From assembly GCA_947073285.1 (NCBI GenBank), contig CAMTJT010000012.1:1-53887 (forward strand): a stretch of 53,887 bases of DNA, given 5' to 3'. Origin of the DNA: an uncultured Clostridium sp. (GTDB taxonomy: Bacteria > Bacillota > Clostridia > TANB77 > CAG-508). Both the position numbers and the translations under genes were made by a program. A model generated the notes under the pieces. The model did no database searches and had not been told where the DNA came from. It saw nothing but the letters and a program-made list of their open reading frames with translations. Shown here one piece after another: positions 40,037 through 50,460 of this stretch (its first letter is position 1; each line of letters starts with the position of its first letter).

Positions 40037-43000
40037 ATGGATAAAAAATTATACCCTTTAAGTAACCCACAAAAGTCCATTTGGTTAACGGAAGAATATT
40101 ACAAAGGTACTAATATTAACAATATTGCTGGAACTATGACTATTAATCAATCTGTCAATTTTGATAAATTTATTTTAGCTATTAAGCAATTTGTAAAACA
40201 AAATGATAGTTGTAGACTACAATTAGTAAAAGAAGTAAATACCATAAAACAATTTGTTCTTCCTTATGCAGATTTTCCTATTTCAATTATTGATGTAAAT
40301 TCTAAAGAAGAACTTAGTAATGTCGTTAATGAAATTGTAAAAAAACCATTTTCTTTATATGGTTCTTATTTATTTGAATTTACTGTATTTCGTCTTCCTA
40401 ACAATCATGGAGGATTTATTATTAATATGCATCATTTAATTGGAGACTCTTGGACATTAGGAATTTTAGTAAACGAAATTATTACAAATTATTCTACTTT
40501 ATTAAAAAATGAACCACTACTAGAAAAATCATTTTCTTATATTGACTATATTGTAACTGAAAAGGACTATATTCAAAGTAAAAGATTTGAAAAGGATAAA
40601 GCTTACTGGGAAAATATTTTTTCTACTGTCCCTGAAAATGCCACTATTCCAGCAACTGTCACTAATGCTAACTCTAACCTAATGGCTAAAAGAAAAGAAT
40701 TTAATATAGATAATAAAATGATTAAAGAAATTACTACTTATTGTAACAAATACAAAATTTCTATTTTTAATTTCTTTATGGCTATTTATGCAATTTATCT
40801 TGGTAGAGTTTCTAATTTAGACGATTTTGTTATTGGCACGCCTATTTTAAACAGAACTAATTTTCAAGATAAAAATACAACTGGTATGTTCATTAATACT
40901 CTTCCTTTAAGAGTTCAAATAGATGAAAACTCTTCTTTTGAAGATTTTGTAAATTTTATTGCTAATCAATCTATGGGATTATTACGTCATCAAAAATATT
41001 ATTATCAATATATTATTGAAGATTTAAGAAAAAAAGACAGTTCACTTCCTAGCTTATATAATATTATGATTTCTTACCAAATTACAAAAATGACTGAAGA
41101 AAGTGATACTGTTCCACATGAAAGTAATTGGTACTTTACAAAATCAATTGCAGATGATTTAGATATTCATTTACTAGATTTAAATGATACTGGTTCATTA
41201 AATATTGCTTACGATTATAGAATTTGTAAATATCATGAAAATGATATTTATTTACTACATCAAAGAATTATCTATTTAATAAATCAAATTTTATCAACTA
41301 ATACAATTCTCATAAAGAATTTAGAAATTGTAACTCCTGAAGAAAAAACACATCTACTTTTTGACTTTAATCCACCAAAAGTTTCATATCCTTCTACTAA
41401 AACTGTTATGGAACTTTTTGAAGAACAAGTCCAAAAAACACCAAATAATACTGCTGTTGTATTTGAGGGACAAACGCTTTCTTATCTACAATTATCTCAA
41501 AAAGTAAATGAATTAGCACATTATTTGAACGCCAAACGGTATTGGTTATCAAGATGTAGTTTGCTTATTTTTTGATAAATCTTTAGAGGTAGTTATCTCT
41601 ATTTTAGCTATTTTAAAGTGTAATGCTATTTATTTACCTATTGATATAGAATATCCTACTGACCGTGTTGAGTATATTTTGCAAGATTCTAAAGCAAAAG
41701 CAGTTTTATTAACTCCAACTTTGAAAAAAAACTTTAATACTAAAAATAATCTATTACAATTGGAATTGGATATAAGTGATAATACCATCTTTGATACTAA
41801 ATATGCTGATTTTTCACTTCCTGTTCAAAAAAATAGTGATGATTTAGCTTATATCATGTATACCTCTGGTTCTACTGGAAAACCTAAAGGCTCTATGATT
41901 AAAGAAAAGTCTATTATTCGTTTAGTACGAAATACTAATTATATTTCCATTAAAGAAGTTGACCATATTATTCAAACTGGCTCTATTGTTTTTGATGCTT
42001 GCACTTTTGAATTATGGGGAGCACTTTTAAATGGTGCAAGTGTTTATTTAATTTTGAAAGAAGATTTACTTAATCCTGCTAAACTACAAAATTATCTTAT
42101 TACAAATAAAATTTCTGTTATGTTTATTACAACAGCTTTGTTTAATCAATTAACAGAATATGACCCACATATTTTTGGTAGCTTAGATTATTTATTAACT
42201 GGTGGGGAGGCTGTTTCTGTAAAGCATATGAAATTAGTAAGAGAAAATAATCCTTCTTTACATCTTATCCATTGTTATGGGCCTACTGAAAATACTACTT
42301 TTTCTACTTACTATAATGTTCTTTCTATTCCAGAAAATGCTACTACAGTACCAATTGGCTCTTCTATTACTAACTCAACTTGTTATGTAGTATCTCCTAC
42401 TTGTGGTCTATTGCAACCAGTTCATACACCTGGAGAACTTTGGGTAGGTGGTGATGGTGTAGGAAAAGGCTATTTAAATAGAGAAGACCTTACTGCTAAA
42501 CAATTTATCTCCAATCCATTTGAAGATGGTCTTATTTATAAAACTGGTGATTTAGTAGAATGGTTACCTGATGGAAATTTAAATTTTATTGGTAGAATTG
42601 ATAATCAAGTAAAAATAAGGGGATTTCGTATTGAACTTAGCGAAATCGATGCTAAAATATTAACTTATCCAGAGATAAAACAATCCATTACTATAGTCCA
42701 TGAAAATCAAGGAAAGAAATACATCTGCTCTTATTTTGTTGCTAGCAAAATGATAGAAATAGAAAACTTAAAATCTTACTTAAAACAACTCTTACCAAAC
42801 TATATGATTCCTTATTATATGATGCAATTAGATAATTTACCTATTACAATAAACGCCAAAGTAGATAGAAAGAGTCTACCTATACCTGAACTTAAATCAA
42901 ACGATAGAGAACTCATCCTACCTAGAAATACTATTGAAACTGAAATTTATGATATATTATCTAATTTACTAAATCGAAAAGATATTTCTGTTACAGATGA

Positions 43001-44279
43001 TTTTGTAGATGATTTGGAAATGGATTCTTTAAATATTATGTCTTTTAGTACTAAATTGTCTAAATATCAACTTGAAATCCAAGACCTTAGCAATTATTCT
43101 ACAATAGAAAAGTTAGCTCAAAAAGTTGAACAAACATCTCCTATCGAAAACTATTCTAACAATATTTTAAAGGATGTTACTATTAATGACAAAGAAGTAA
43201 TATTTGACTTATCTACAGTTTTATTAACTGGTCCTAATGGATTTTTAGGCTCTCATTTATTAAATGAATTACTATTAAATTCAAGAGTTAATAAAATATA
43301 TTGCTTAGTTAGAAAAAAGAAAAATATTTTGCCTAATGAACGTCTAGAACAAACTATTTCTAATTATTTTGATAGTAATATTCAAAAATTATATAAACAA
43401 AAAGTAATTGTTATAGATGGTAATTTTGAAAAAGAAAATCTTGGTCTTTCTACAAATTCTTATTTAGAACTTGCAAATTGCGTTTCTACTGTTATTCACT
43501 GTGGTGCTAACGTACGTCATTATGGAAAATATTCATTGTTTTATAATGCAAATGTAGTAGGAACACAAAATATGATTCAGTTCTGTAAAGATGCTAATTG
43601 CCCAATTGCTCATATTTCAACTCTTTCTGTTGGTGGTTTTAGTCAATGTAATACTAGAAACTGTTTAGATGAAACTTTACTTAATGTAGAACAAGAATTT
43701 AAAAATCAAGTTTATATGATAACTAAATATCAAGCAGAATATGAAATTTTAAAGGCAATTTCTTCTAATGAAATACTAGGAAAAGTTTTCCGTTTAGGAA
43801 ACATTATGCCTCGTTTAAAAGATGGCTTATTCCAAAATAATATACATGATAATGCATTTATTAGTAGACTACATACTATAAAATCTATAAAATGTCTACC
43901 TGCTACTTATCAAGAAATGATAATAGATATAAGCCCTGTAGACCTTTGTGCTAAATCTATTATAACTTTATTAGCGCATAAAAATAATCAAACTATTTAT
44001 CATATATATAATCCTTATACTTTATCTATAAAAGAACTTTTAAAGCTTTTAAAAGTTTCTATTGATACAGTTTTACCTGAAGAATGCATTCTGAAAATTC
44101 AAGAGCAGAATAGTCCCTTCAATGCTCATTTGCTAAATGACTTGTTAAATCGCTCTTTTATAGAAACACCTACTTCAAATAATTTAACTGTAGAACAGTT
44201 AAAGAATTATGGTTTTTCTTGGAATAAACTAGATACTAATTATTTAAATTATATTAATCAACTAGATGTTCATTTTTAG
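40037..44279 (+). CDS. Nonribosomal peptide synthetase C-A-T-reductase, CGG +1 site
   Basis: 1413 residues after recoding. Condensation domain 1-430 with HHLIGDSWT (HHxxxD). Adenylation about 450-950 with YIMYTSGSTGKPKGSM and YGPTENTTFS. Carrier domain LEMDSLNIM (Ser) near 980. Terminal thioester reductase from about 1010 with LLTGPNGFLGSHLL. At codon 501 an in-frame CGG (41537-41539) would lead to a stop; skipping the C gives LNAK-GIGYQDVVCLFFD. A single module with starter condensation and reductive release would give an N-acyl amino aldehyde or alcohol. My manual specificity reading (D-A-F-F-L-G-C-T-F) suggests an aliphatic residue, low confidence. Confidence 0.88.
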
Positions 44280-44319
44280 AATATCTATCACTCTTAGAAA
44301 AAAGGATATGTAAAAGAAT

Positions 44320-46317
44320 ATGAAAAATCTAAAAAAATTTAAATTTAATATTTATTTTAAAATTATAGCACTAGAAATACTAGTTATTTTAATTATGAGT
44401 ATTTTGGCTCCTTACTTATTAAATTATCCACCTAACTCAGAAGATAAAGTCTTTCAAGGGCAAATTGAGCCAATTACACATTTTCAACAATATTTATCTT
44501 TAGGTTCACTCGCTATTATTATTTATATCTTTTTTATTAAACATTTATTTAAAGATATTTTTGCTTATTTAAAAAAAGATAGAAAAAAGGTAACTCCTCT
44601 TGAAATTGAAAAAGTTAGGAATCAGTGTTTTGTTATTCCGCAAAAATTGATTTTTGTGCAAATTATTATTTTAGTTGTTGTACTACTTATTCTATTTGTA
44701 TCTATGAATGCAAATATACGTTTATGTTTTAAGTTTTTATTAGTTTATTTTTCATTTTTTACTGTAATTGCTATTATTTCTGGTATATTATTAAAAGATG
44801 ATTTAAATAAAGTTATAAAGTCTACTTATATTGCTCATAATATTTTTACACCTACAAAGAAAAAAACTCACTTTGACAAAAATCTACTATATAATTTATT
44901 ACCATTCTTTGTTGTAACTATTATTGCAGTTTCTTTATTAGGCTATGCTAAAGTATGTGATGCTATTGGAGAAAGTCATTATCACTATTATAAGTTGTAC
45001 CTTGATGATATTAATACACAATTTTTATCTATACCTGAATTAAAAGCAAAATTAGATACAGTTCCTTTAATGAATACTAATAATTACTATTTTATTCATA
45101 TTAATAATGAACAATACTATTCTAAACCTAATGGCAATGTAAGTGACTTTTTTATAAAATATGCCGATACATATCTTTCTCAAAATAATGGTAGAATTTA
45201 CGAATATTACGGTATAGAAGAAGAAGGCTTTGTAAAAAAGGTTACATTAGAAAATGGTCAAACTGGCTACATTGGATTTAAATATACCACTACTAATAAC
45301 GAATTGATTGTCTTCTTCATGGGTATTGCTATCATTTCGATTATTATTTATATGCTTATTTTAATGATTTGGGCTAAAAACATTAGTAAAAATATTGTTG
45401 AAGTTTCTACTAAACTTACTGAAATCTCTTCTCAAACAAGTGGTATTGATAAGGTTGAACTTCTCCCTATTATTTCAACTGATGAGATTGGAGATTTAAC
45501 TATTGCTTTTAATAAAATTCAAGTTTTAACTAAGCAAAATATTGATCAAATCCATGATAACCAAAACATGCTTATGGAAAGAGAACGTTTAGCTTCACTT
45601 GGTCAACTAATTGGTGGAATTGCTCATAACTTAAAAACCCCTATTATGTCTATATCAGGTGCTGCTGAAGGATTAGATGATTTAATTAAAGAATATGAAG
45701 TCTCTGTTGGCGATCCAGATGTAACTACTGAAGACCATCATGCTATCGCAAGCGATATGAAAGAATGGATTGAAAAAGTTAGGTCATACACAGAATATAT
45801 GTCAGATGTAATTACTGCTGTTAAAGGACAAGCTGTTACTATGGCTGCTGAACAGGCCGTTTCATTTACTTTAGATGAGCTTGTAAAACGTGTTAATATC
45901 TTAATGAAACACGAACTAAAAAATGCTTTAGTAACCTTAAATGTTCATATGATAGCTGATCCTAATATCGCTTTAAAAGGAAATATCAATAGCTTGGTAC
46001 AAGTAATTAATAATATGATTTCAAATGCTATTCAAGCTTATAATGGAAAAACAAATGAGGTAATTGAACTTATTTTAAATTTAGAAGATAACAAAGTAAT
46101 TATTTCTATTAAAGATTATGCTGGTGGCTTACCTAAAGAAGTTCAACAAAAACTATTTAAAGAAATGATTACAACAAAGGGTAAAAATGGTACTGGTCTT
46201 GGCTTATTTATGTCATATTCTACTATTCGCGCTCATTTTAGTGGAAATATTACCTATGAAACTGAAAAAGACCAAGGAACTGTTTTCCATATCAGTTTAC
46301 CAATCACATTAGCTTAA
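44320..46317 (+). CDS. Membrane sensor histidine kinase
   Basis: 665 residues. Five N-terminal and one central transmembrane segments flank an extracellular region (about 220-325). A HAMP-like linker is followed by the phosphoacceptor GGIAHNLKTPIMS (His near 437), N-box NNMISNAIQAY and G-box GTGLGLFMSYS. It follows the NRPS gene by 40 bases and precedes the HD-GYP regulator, so NRPS, kinase and regulator may form a unit. The signal is unknown. Confidence 0.87.
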   Translation: MKNLKKFKFNIYFKIIALEILVILIMSILAPYLLNYPPNSEDKVFQGQIEPITHFQQYLSLGSLAIIIYIFFIKHLFKDIFAYLKKDRKKVTPLEIEKVRNQCFVIPQKLIFVQIIILVVVLLILFVSMNANIRLCFKFLLVYFSFFTVIAIISGILLKDDLNKVIKSTYIAHNIFTPTKKKTHFDKNLLYNLLPFFVVTIIAVSLLGYAKVCDAIGESHYHYYKLYLDDINTQFLSIPELKAKLDTVPLMNTNNYYFIHINNEQYYSKPNGNVSDFFIKYADTYLSQNNGRIYEYYGIEEEGFVKKVTLENGQTGYIGFKYTTTNNELIVFFMGIAIISIIIYMLILMIWAKNISKNIVEVSTKLTEISSQTSGIDKVELLPIISTDEIGDLTIAFNKIQVLTKQNIDQIHDNQNMLMERERLASLGQLIGGIAHNLKTPIMSISGAAEGLDDLIKEYEVSVGDPDVTTEDHHAIASDMKEWIEKVRSYTEYMSDVITAVKGQAVTMAAEQAVSFTLDELVKRVNILMKHELKNALVTLNVHMIADPNIALKGNINSLVQVINNMISNAIQAYNGKTNEVIELILNLEDNKVIISIKDYAGGLPKEVQQKLFKEMITTKGKNGTGLGLFMSYSTIRAHFSGNITYETEKDQGTVFHISLPITLA

Positions 46318-46369
46318 AACTATTTATAATTTTTTCCACTTTTTATCTGTACATTTCGACAAAGTATGA

Positions 46370-46375
46370 TATAAT
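46370..46375 (+). promoter_or_regulatory. -10 box upstream of HD-GYP regulator
   Basis: TATAAT with a weak TGTACA 16 bases upstream. A hairpin (TAATGCTT/AAGCATTA, about 46385-46407) lies between it and the gene. Confidence 0.4.
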
Positions 46376-46466
46376 TTGTTCAAATAATGCTTATAAATCA
46401 AGCATTATCGAATTAGATAATTATATTTAACTCATATATTTCTATATAGAAAGGATGGATTTTTCT

Positions 46467-47522
46467 ATGAGAAAAAATATGCAATCTACTGAAAATACTG
46501 GTTATAAAATCATTGCAGTTGATGATGAAGAGGGTATTGTTGACTCTTTGTCTGTATTTTTAAAGCGTTCTGGCTATAGTTTAACTGGTGTTACTGATCC
46601 AATGGAAGCTATTGAAAGAGTAAAAAATGAGCATTTTGATTTAATGCTTTTAGATTTTATTATGACTCCTATTCATGGTGATAAAGTAGTAGAAGAAATT
46701 AGAAAATTTAATAAAGAATTATATATTTTATTATTAACTGGTCATAAGGACTTAGCTCCTCCTCTTGAAACTATTCGAAAATTAGATATTCAAGGTTATT
46801 GTGAAAAAAGTGATAAATTTGACCAACTACTTTTATTAATTGAGTCTGGTATTAAGTCTATCGAGCAAATGAATGAAATTAAAAGAATTAATAATGAGCT
46901 TTCTGACACAATTGAAAAATTAGAAAAAGCTTACTTAGATAGTATTGAAGTTTTAAGACATACTGTAGAAGCTAAAGACCCTTATACTAGAGGTCACTCA
47001 GATAGAGTAGCAGCTTATTCTGTTCTTCTTGGTAAATATTTAAACCTTTCTGAAGAAGATTTAAAACAATTAAAAATAGGTGGTTTATTCCATGATATTG
47101 GTAAAATTGGCATTCCTGATAGTATTTTACTAAAAGAAGCAAAGCTTACTGATGATGAATATTCTGAAATTAAAAACCATCCTTCAATTGGTGCTCATAT
47201 TTTATGCAATGCCGAAGCTTTTCAAAACATAATCCCTATTGTAAAACATCATCATGAAAAGTTTGATGGAACTGGTTATCCTGGCAAATTGCAAGGTAAT
47301 GATATACCATATTTAGCACGTATTGCAGCTGTTGCAGATACTTTTGATGCTATGACATCTAGAAGAACTTATAGAGATAGCTTACCTTTAGATATTGTAA
47401 AAGCTGAAATTGAAAGATGTTCTGGCACTCAATTTGACCCTCAAATTGCTAAAGTATTTTTAGATATTTTAAACAATCATTATGATGAGATTGAGAAGAT
47501 TAAAGAAGAATATAATTCTTAA
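46467..47522 (+). CDS. Response regulator with HD-GYP output
   Basis: 351 residues. Receiver domain with AVDDEEG acidic pocket, phosphoacceptor Asp in LMLLDFIMTP and Lys in GYCEKSD. A coiled linker leads to the HD-GYP domain: HTVEAKDPYTRGHSDRV, HDIGKIGIPD, HHHEKFDGTGYPG. Such proteins hydrolyse cyclic-di-GMP or related dinucleotides. The start MRKNMQ at 46467 is preferred to ATG 46455, which abuts the AAAGG. It is the likely partner of the kinase at 44320. Confidence 0.88.
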   Translation: MRKNMQSTENTGYKIIAVDDEEGIVDSLSVFLKRSGYSLTGVTDPMEAIERVKNEHFDLMLLDFIMTPIHGDKVVEEIRKFNKELYILLLTGHKDLAPPLETIRKLDIQGYCEKSDKFDQLLLLIESGIKSIEQMNEIKRINNELSDTIEKLEKAYLDSIEVLRHTVEAKDPYTRGHSDRVAAYSVLLGKYLNLSEEDLKQLKIGGLFHDIGKIGIPDSILLKEAKLTDDEYSEIKNHPSIGAHILCNAEAFQNIIPIVKHHHEKFDGTGYPGKLQGNDIPYLARIAAVADTFDAMTSRRTYRDSLPLDIVKAEIERCSGTQFDPQIAKVFLDILNNHYDEIEKIKEEYNS

Positions 47523-47533
47523 TCATATCAAAA

Positions 47534-47571
47534 AACCTATTATTATTTCTAAATAATAATAGGTTTTTTTT
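47534..47571. terminator. Bidirectional terminator
   Basis: CCTATTATTATTT and AAATAATAATAGG with T-runs both ways, between convergent regulator and Tex genes. Confidence 0.8.
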
Positions 47572-47598
47572 AGCCTTTTTAAATATCATTTAGCCTTT

Positions 47599-49798
47599 CT
47601 ACTGTGCATCTTTCATCGATAATTGCACTTTTTGTCTTTCATTATCAATTCCAATTACTTTTACCTTTACAATATCTCCTACTGCTACTACATCTGATGG
47701 ATTTTTAACAAAGCTATTACTTAATTGTGAAATATGTACTAATCCATCATGTTTTACACCAATATCAACAAATGCTCCAAAATCTGTTACATTTCTAACA
47801 GTTCCAGTTAAAATCATTCCATCTATTAAATCTTCAAATTTTAATACATCTGCCCTTAATATTTGTTTTGGCATTTCATCTCTTGGGTCTCTACCTGGTT
47901 TTGAAAGTTCGTCTATAATATCTTTTAGAGTCATTTCACCTACATTAAGTTCTGCTGCTGTCTCTGAAATTTCTATCTCTGCTAATTTTGTTTTAATTTG
48001 TTTTAATTTTTCTTTATCTAATAAATCATTTTTGGTATAGTCTATTTTTTGTAAAACTCCTTCTGCTATATCATAACTTTCTGGGTGCACTGCTGTTATT
48101 TCAAGCGGATTTTTTCCACCTGGTATTCTAATAAAACCTGCACATTGCTCAAAAGCTACTTTTCCTAATTTTGCTACTTTTAAAAGTTCTTTTCTTTCTT
48201 TCAATTTTCCATTTTCGTCTCTATATTTTACAATATTGTTTGCAATAGTTTTATTAATTCCTGATACATAAGAAAGTAGTGATGGTGTTGCGGTATTAAC
48301 ATCTACCCCAACTTCATTTACAGCATTTTCTACTACCCCACTCAAACTTTCTGTTAGTTTCGTTTGATTTACATCATGTTGATATTGCCCTACACCTATT
48401 GCTTTTGGATCTATTTTTACAAGTTCTGCTAAAGGATCTTGCAATCTTCTAGCAATTGAAATTGCCCCTCTTAAAGATACATTAATATCTGGGTATTCTT
48501 CTGTTGCAAGTTTTGATGCTGAATAAACAGATGCTCCTGCCTCACTTACAATAGCATAATGTACATCTTCTGGTATTTCTTTTATCATATTAGATACAAA
48601 GTTTTCAGATTCACGTGATGCTGTACCATTTCCAATAGCTATTACATTTACTTTATGTTTTGCAATTAAAGTCTTTAGTTCTTTTTTTGCTCCTTCTACA
48701 TCATTTTGTGGCTCTGTTGGATACACAGTTGTTGTAGCTAGTAACTTTCCAGTTTCATCAATAACTGCTATTTTACAACCTGTTCTATAAGCTGGGTCAA
48801 ATCCCATAACTGTATAACCTTTTAATGGTGCTGCTAAAAGTAATGGTTTTGCATTTTTTCCAAATACTTTAATGGCTTGGTCTTCTGCTTTTTCTGTTAA
48901 GTCTGAACGAATTTCTCTATCAATAGATGGCTCTATTAGCCTTTTCCAACTGTCTTCAATAGTTTCTTCTAATATGCTTGTAAATTGAGTACTTCCTTTG
49001 ATAATATCATGTTTGATATAGTTTAATATATCTTCTTCATTTTTATCTAATTTTACTTTTAAATATTCTTCTTTTTCTCCACGATTAATTGCTAATATTC
49101 TATGGCTTGGTATTCTATTTATTTTCTCTTGGAATTCATAATACATATTATAGGCAGTTTTTTCTTCTGGTTTTGTTCCTTTACTTACAATAAAGCCATC
49201 TCTATAACATCTTCTCTTAATTTGCTTTCTATATTCTGGATTATCTGATATGTTTTCTGCAATAATATCTTTTGCACCATTTATTGCCTCTTCTACTGAT
49301 GCTACTACTTTATCTTTGTTTTGCTTATCTTCTTCTGATAAGCTATCTATGTTAACATATTGCATAGCAATTTGCTCTATTGGAGTAGTTTCTTTTTGCT
49401 CGATAATAATATCAGCTAAAGGCTCTAAACCTTTTGCTTTTGCAACTGTCGCTCTTGTTTTTTTCTTTTGTTTATATGGTCTATAAATATCTTCTACTTC
49501 AGCAAGTGTTTTTGCTTCTTCTAAACTTTTTACTATCTCTTCTGTAAGTTTTCCTTGATTTTCAATAGAAGTTTTTACCTCTTCTTTTCTTTCTTCTAAA
49601 TTACGAAGGTAAGTAAGTCTTTCTCCTAGTTCCCTTAAAGTTTCATCAGAAAGTCCTCCGAGTTACTTCTTTTCTATAACGTGCAATAAATGGAATTGTA
49701 TTTCCCCCATCTATTAATTCTATAGTTTTTACTACTTGTACTAATTTTATGTTTAATTCTTCTGCTATTCTATAGGCTATTTTTTCTTGTACTTCCAC
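47599..49798 (-). CDS. tex: Tex transcription accessory protein, CGG +1 site
   Basis: 732 residues after recoding, the usual Tex length. The GTG start at 49798 follows AAAGGAGAG. Forty-six codons encode the N-terminus ending [11 protein letters not shown]; then in-frame CGG (49660-49658) leads quickly to a stop, while skipping the C gives [13 protein letters not shown], the highly conserved Tex sequence. Downstream lie the YqgF domain ([16 protein letters not shown]), helix-hairpin-helix repeats and a C-terminal S1 domain ([16 protein letters not shown]). It binds RNA and RNA polymerase. It is an essential-type housekeeping gene, unlikely to be a pseudogene. Confidence 0.9.
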
Positions 49799-49900
49799 TT
49801 TGTTTTCTCTCCTTTTGTTTTTTCTTAATTATATCATTTAGTAGCTTTTTTTCAAGACAATACTTTAAGAAAATGAAAGACTTTTCTATATTTAAAAGAA

Positions 49901-49936
49901 AAAAGCAAATAATGTTTATCACTACTTGCTTTTTTA
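49901..49936 (-). terminator. Terminator of zinc-ribbon gene
   Basis: AAAAGCAA and TTGCTTTT arms; A/T runs on both sides make it bidirectional. Confidence 0.5.
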
Positions 49937-49945
49937 TTTCTTACT

Positions 49946-50308
49946 TTATAAATTAATAATCTCTACGATTTTAGGCTTTGAAGTCAAAGCTCCCATTCCT
50001 AATTTAAATACTACTTTGATGTTTGGATGTTCTTTTGTAACTTCAATATCTGTAATGCTGTTTCCACTCCATAAATCAAAAGCTACTTTGTGTGTTCCAA
50101 TACTTGCTGGTACTGTTACTTCCTTTCCATTACCAACAGATGCTACTAGATTTCCATCCATATATATTTTTATATCTATTAAACATCCACTATATTTATT
50201 TTGCCTTGCAAATACAATACTTCCCATATCTGGTAGCTGTCTTTCTCCACACTTATTGCAAAATTTCTCTCCTTCTTTTACTTCACTTCCACATTTGTTA
50301 CAAAACAT
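49946..50308 (-). CDS. Zinc-ribbon protein with PEGA-like domain
   Basis: 120 residues. An N-terminal double CxxC zinc ribbon (MFCNKCGSEVKEGEKFCNKCG) precedes a beta-rich domain (DIKIYMDGNLVASVGNGKEV, PASIGTHKVAFDLW) of the PEGA type. The start at 50308 follows GAGGAGG; the frame is open to 50380 through the minisatellite, which is not coding. Function unknown. Confidence 0.78.
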   Translation of the reverse strand: MFCNKCGSEVKEGEKFCNKCGERQLPDMGSIVFARQNKYSGCLIDIKIYMDGNLVASVGNGKEVTVPASIGTHKVAFDLWSGNSITDIEVTKEHPNIKVVFKLGMGALTSKPKIVEIINL

Positions 50309-50339
50309 TTTTATTCCTCCTCTTTTTATTATACTACAT

Positions 50340-50460
50340 CTGTCCCTCTTACGACATTTTTGTCGCAACACACCTGCCACTTCTCGACTTTTTTGTCGTA
50401 CTACGCCTGTCCCTTTGCGACACTTTTGTCGTAACGAGCCTGTCCCTTCGCGACATTTTT
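50340..50460. repeat. 33 bp palindromic minisatellite
   Basis: Four units start at 50340, 50373, 50406 and 50439, period exactly 33. The consensus begins CCTGTCCCTT and includes CGACATTTTTGTCG, a short hairpin. The last unit is cut by the ABC-F stop codon. It fills the gap between the ABC-F and zinc-ribbon genes. Confidence 0.8.
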
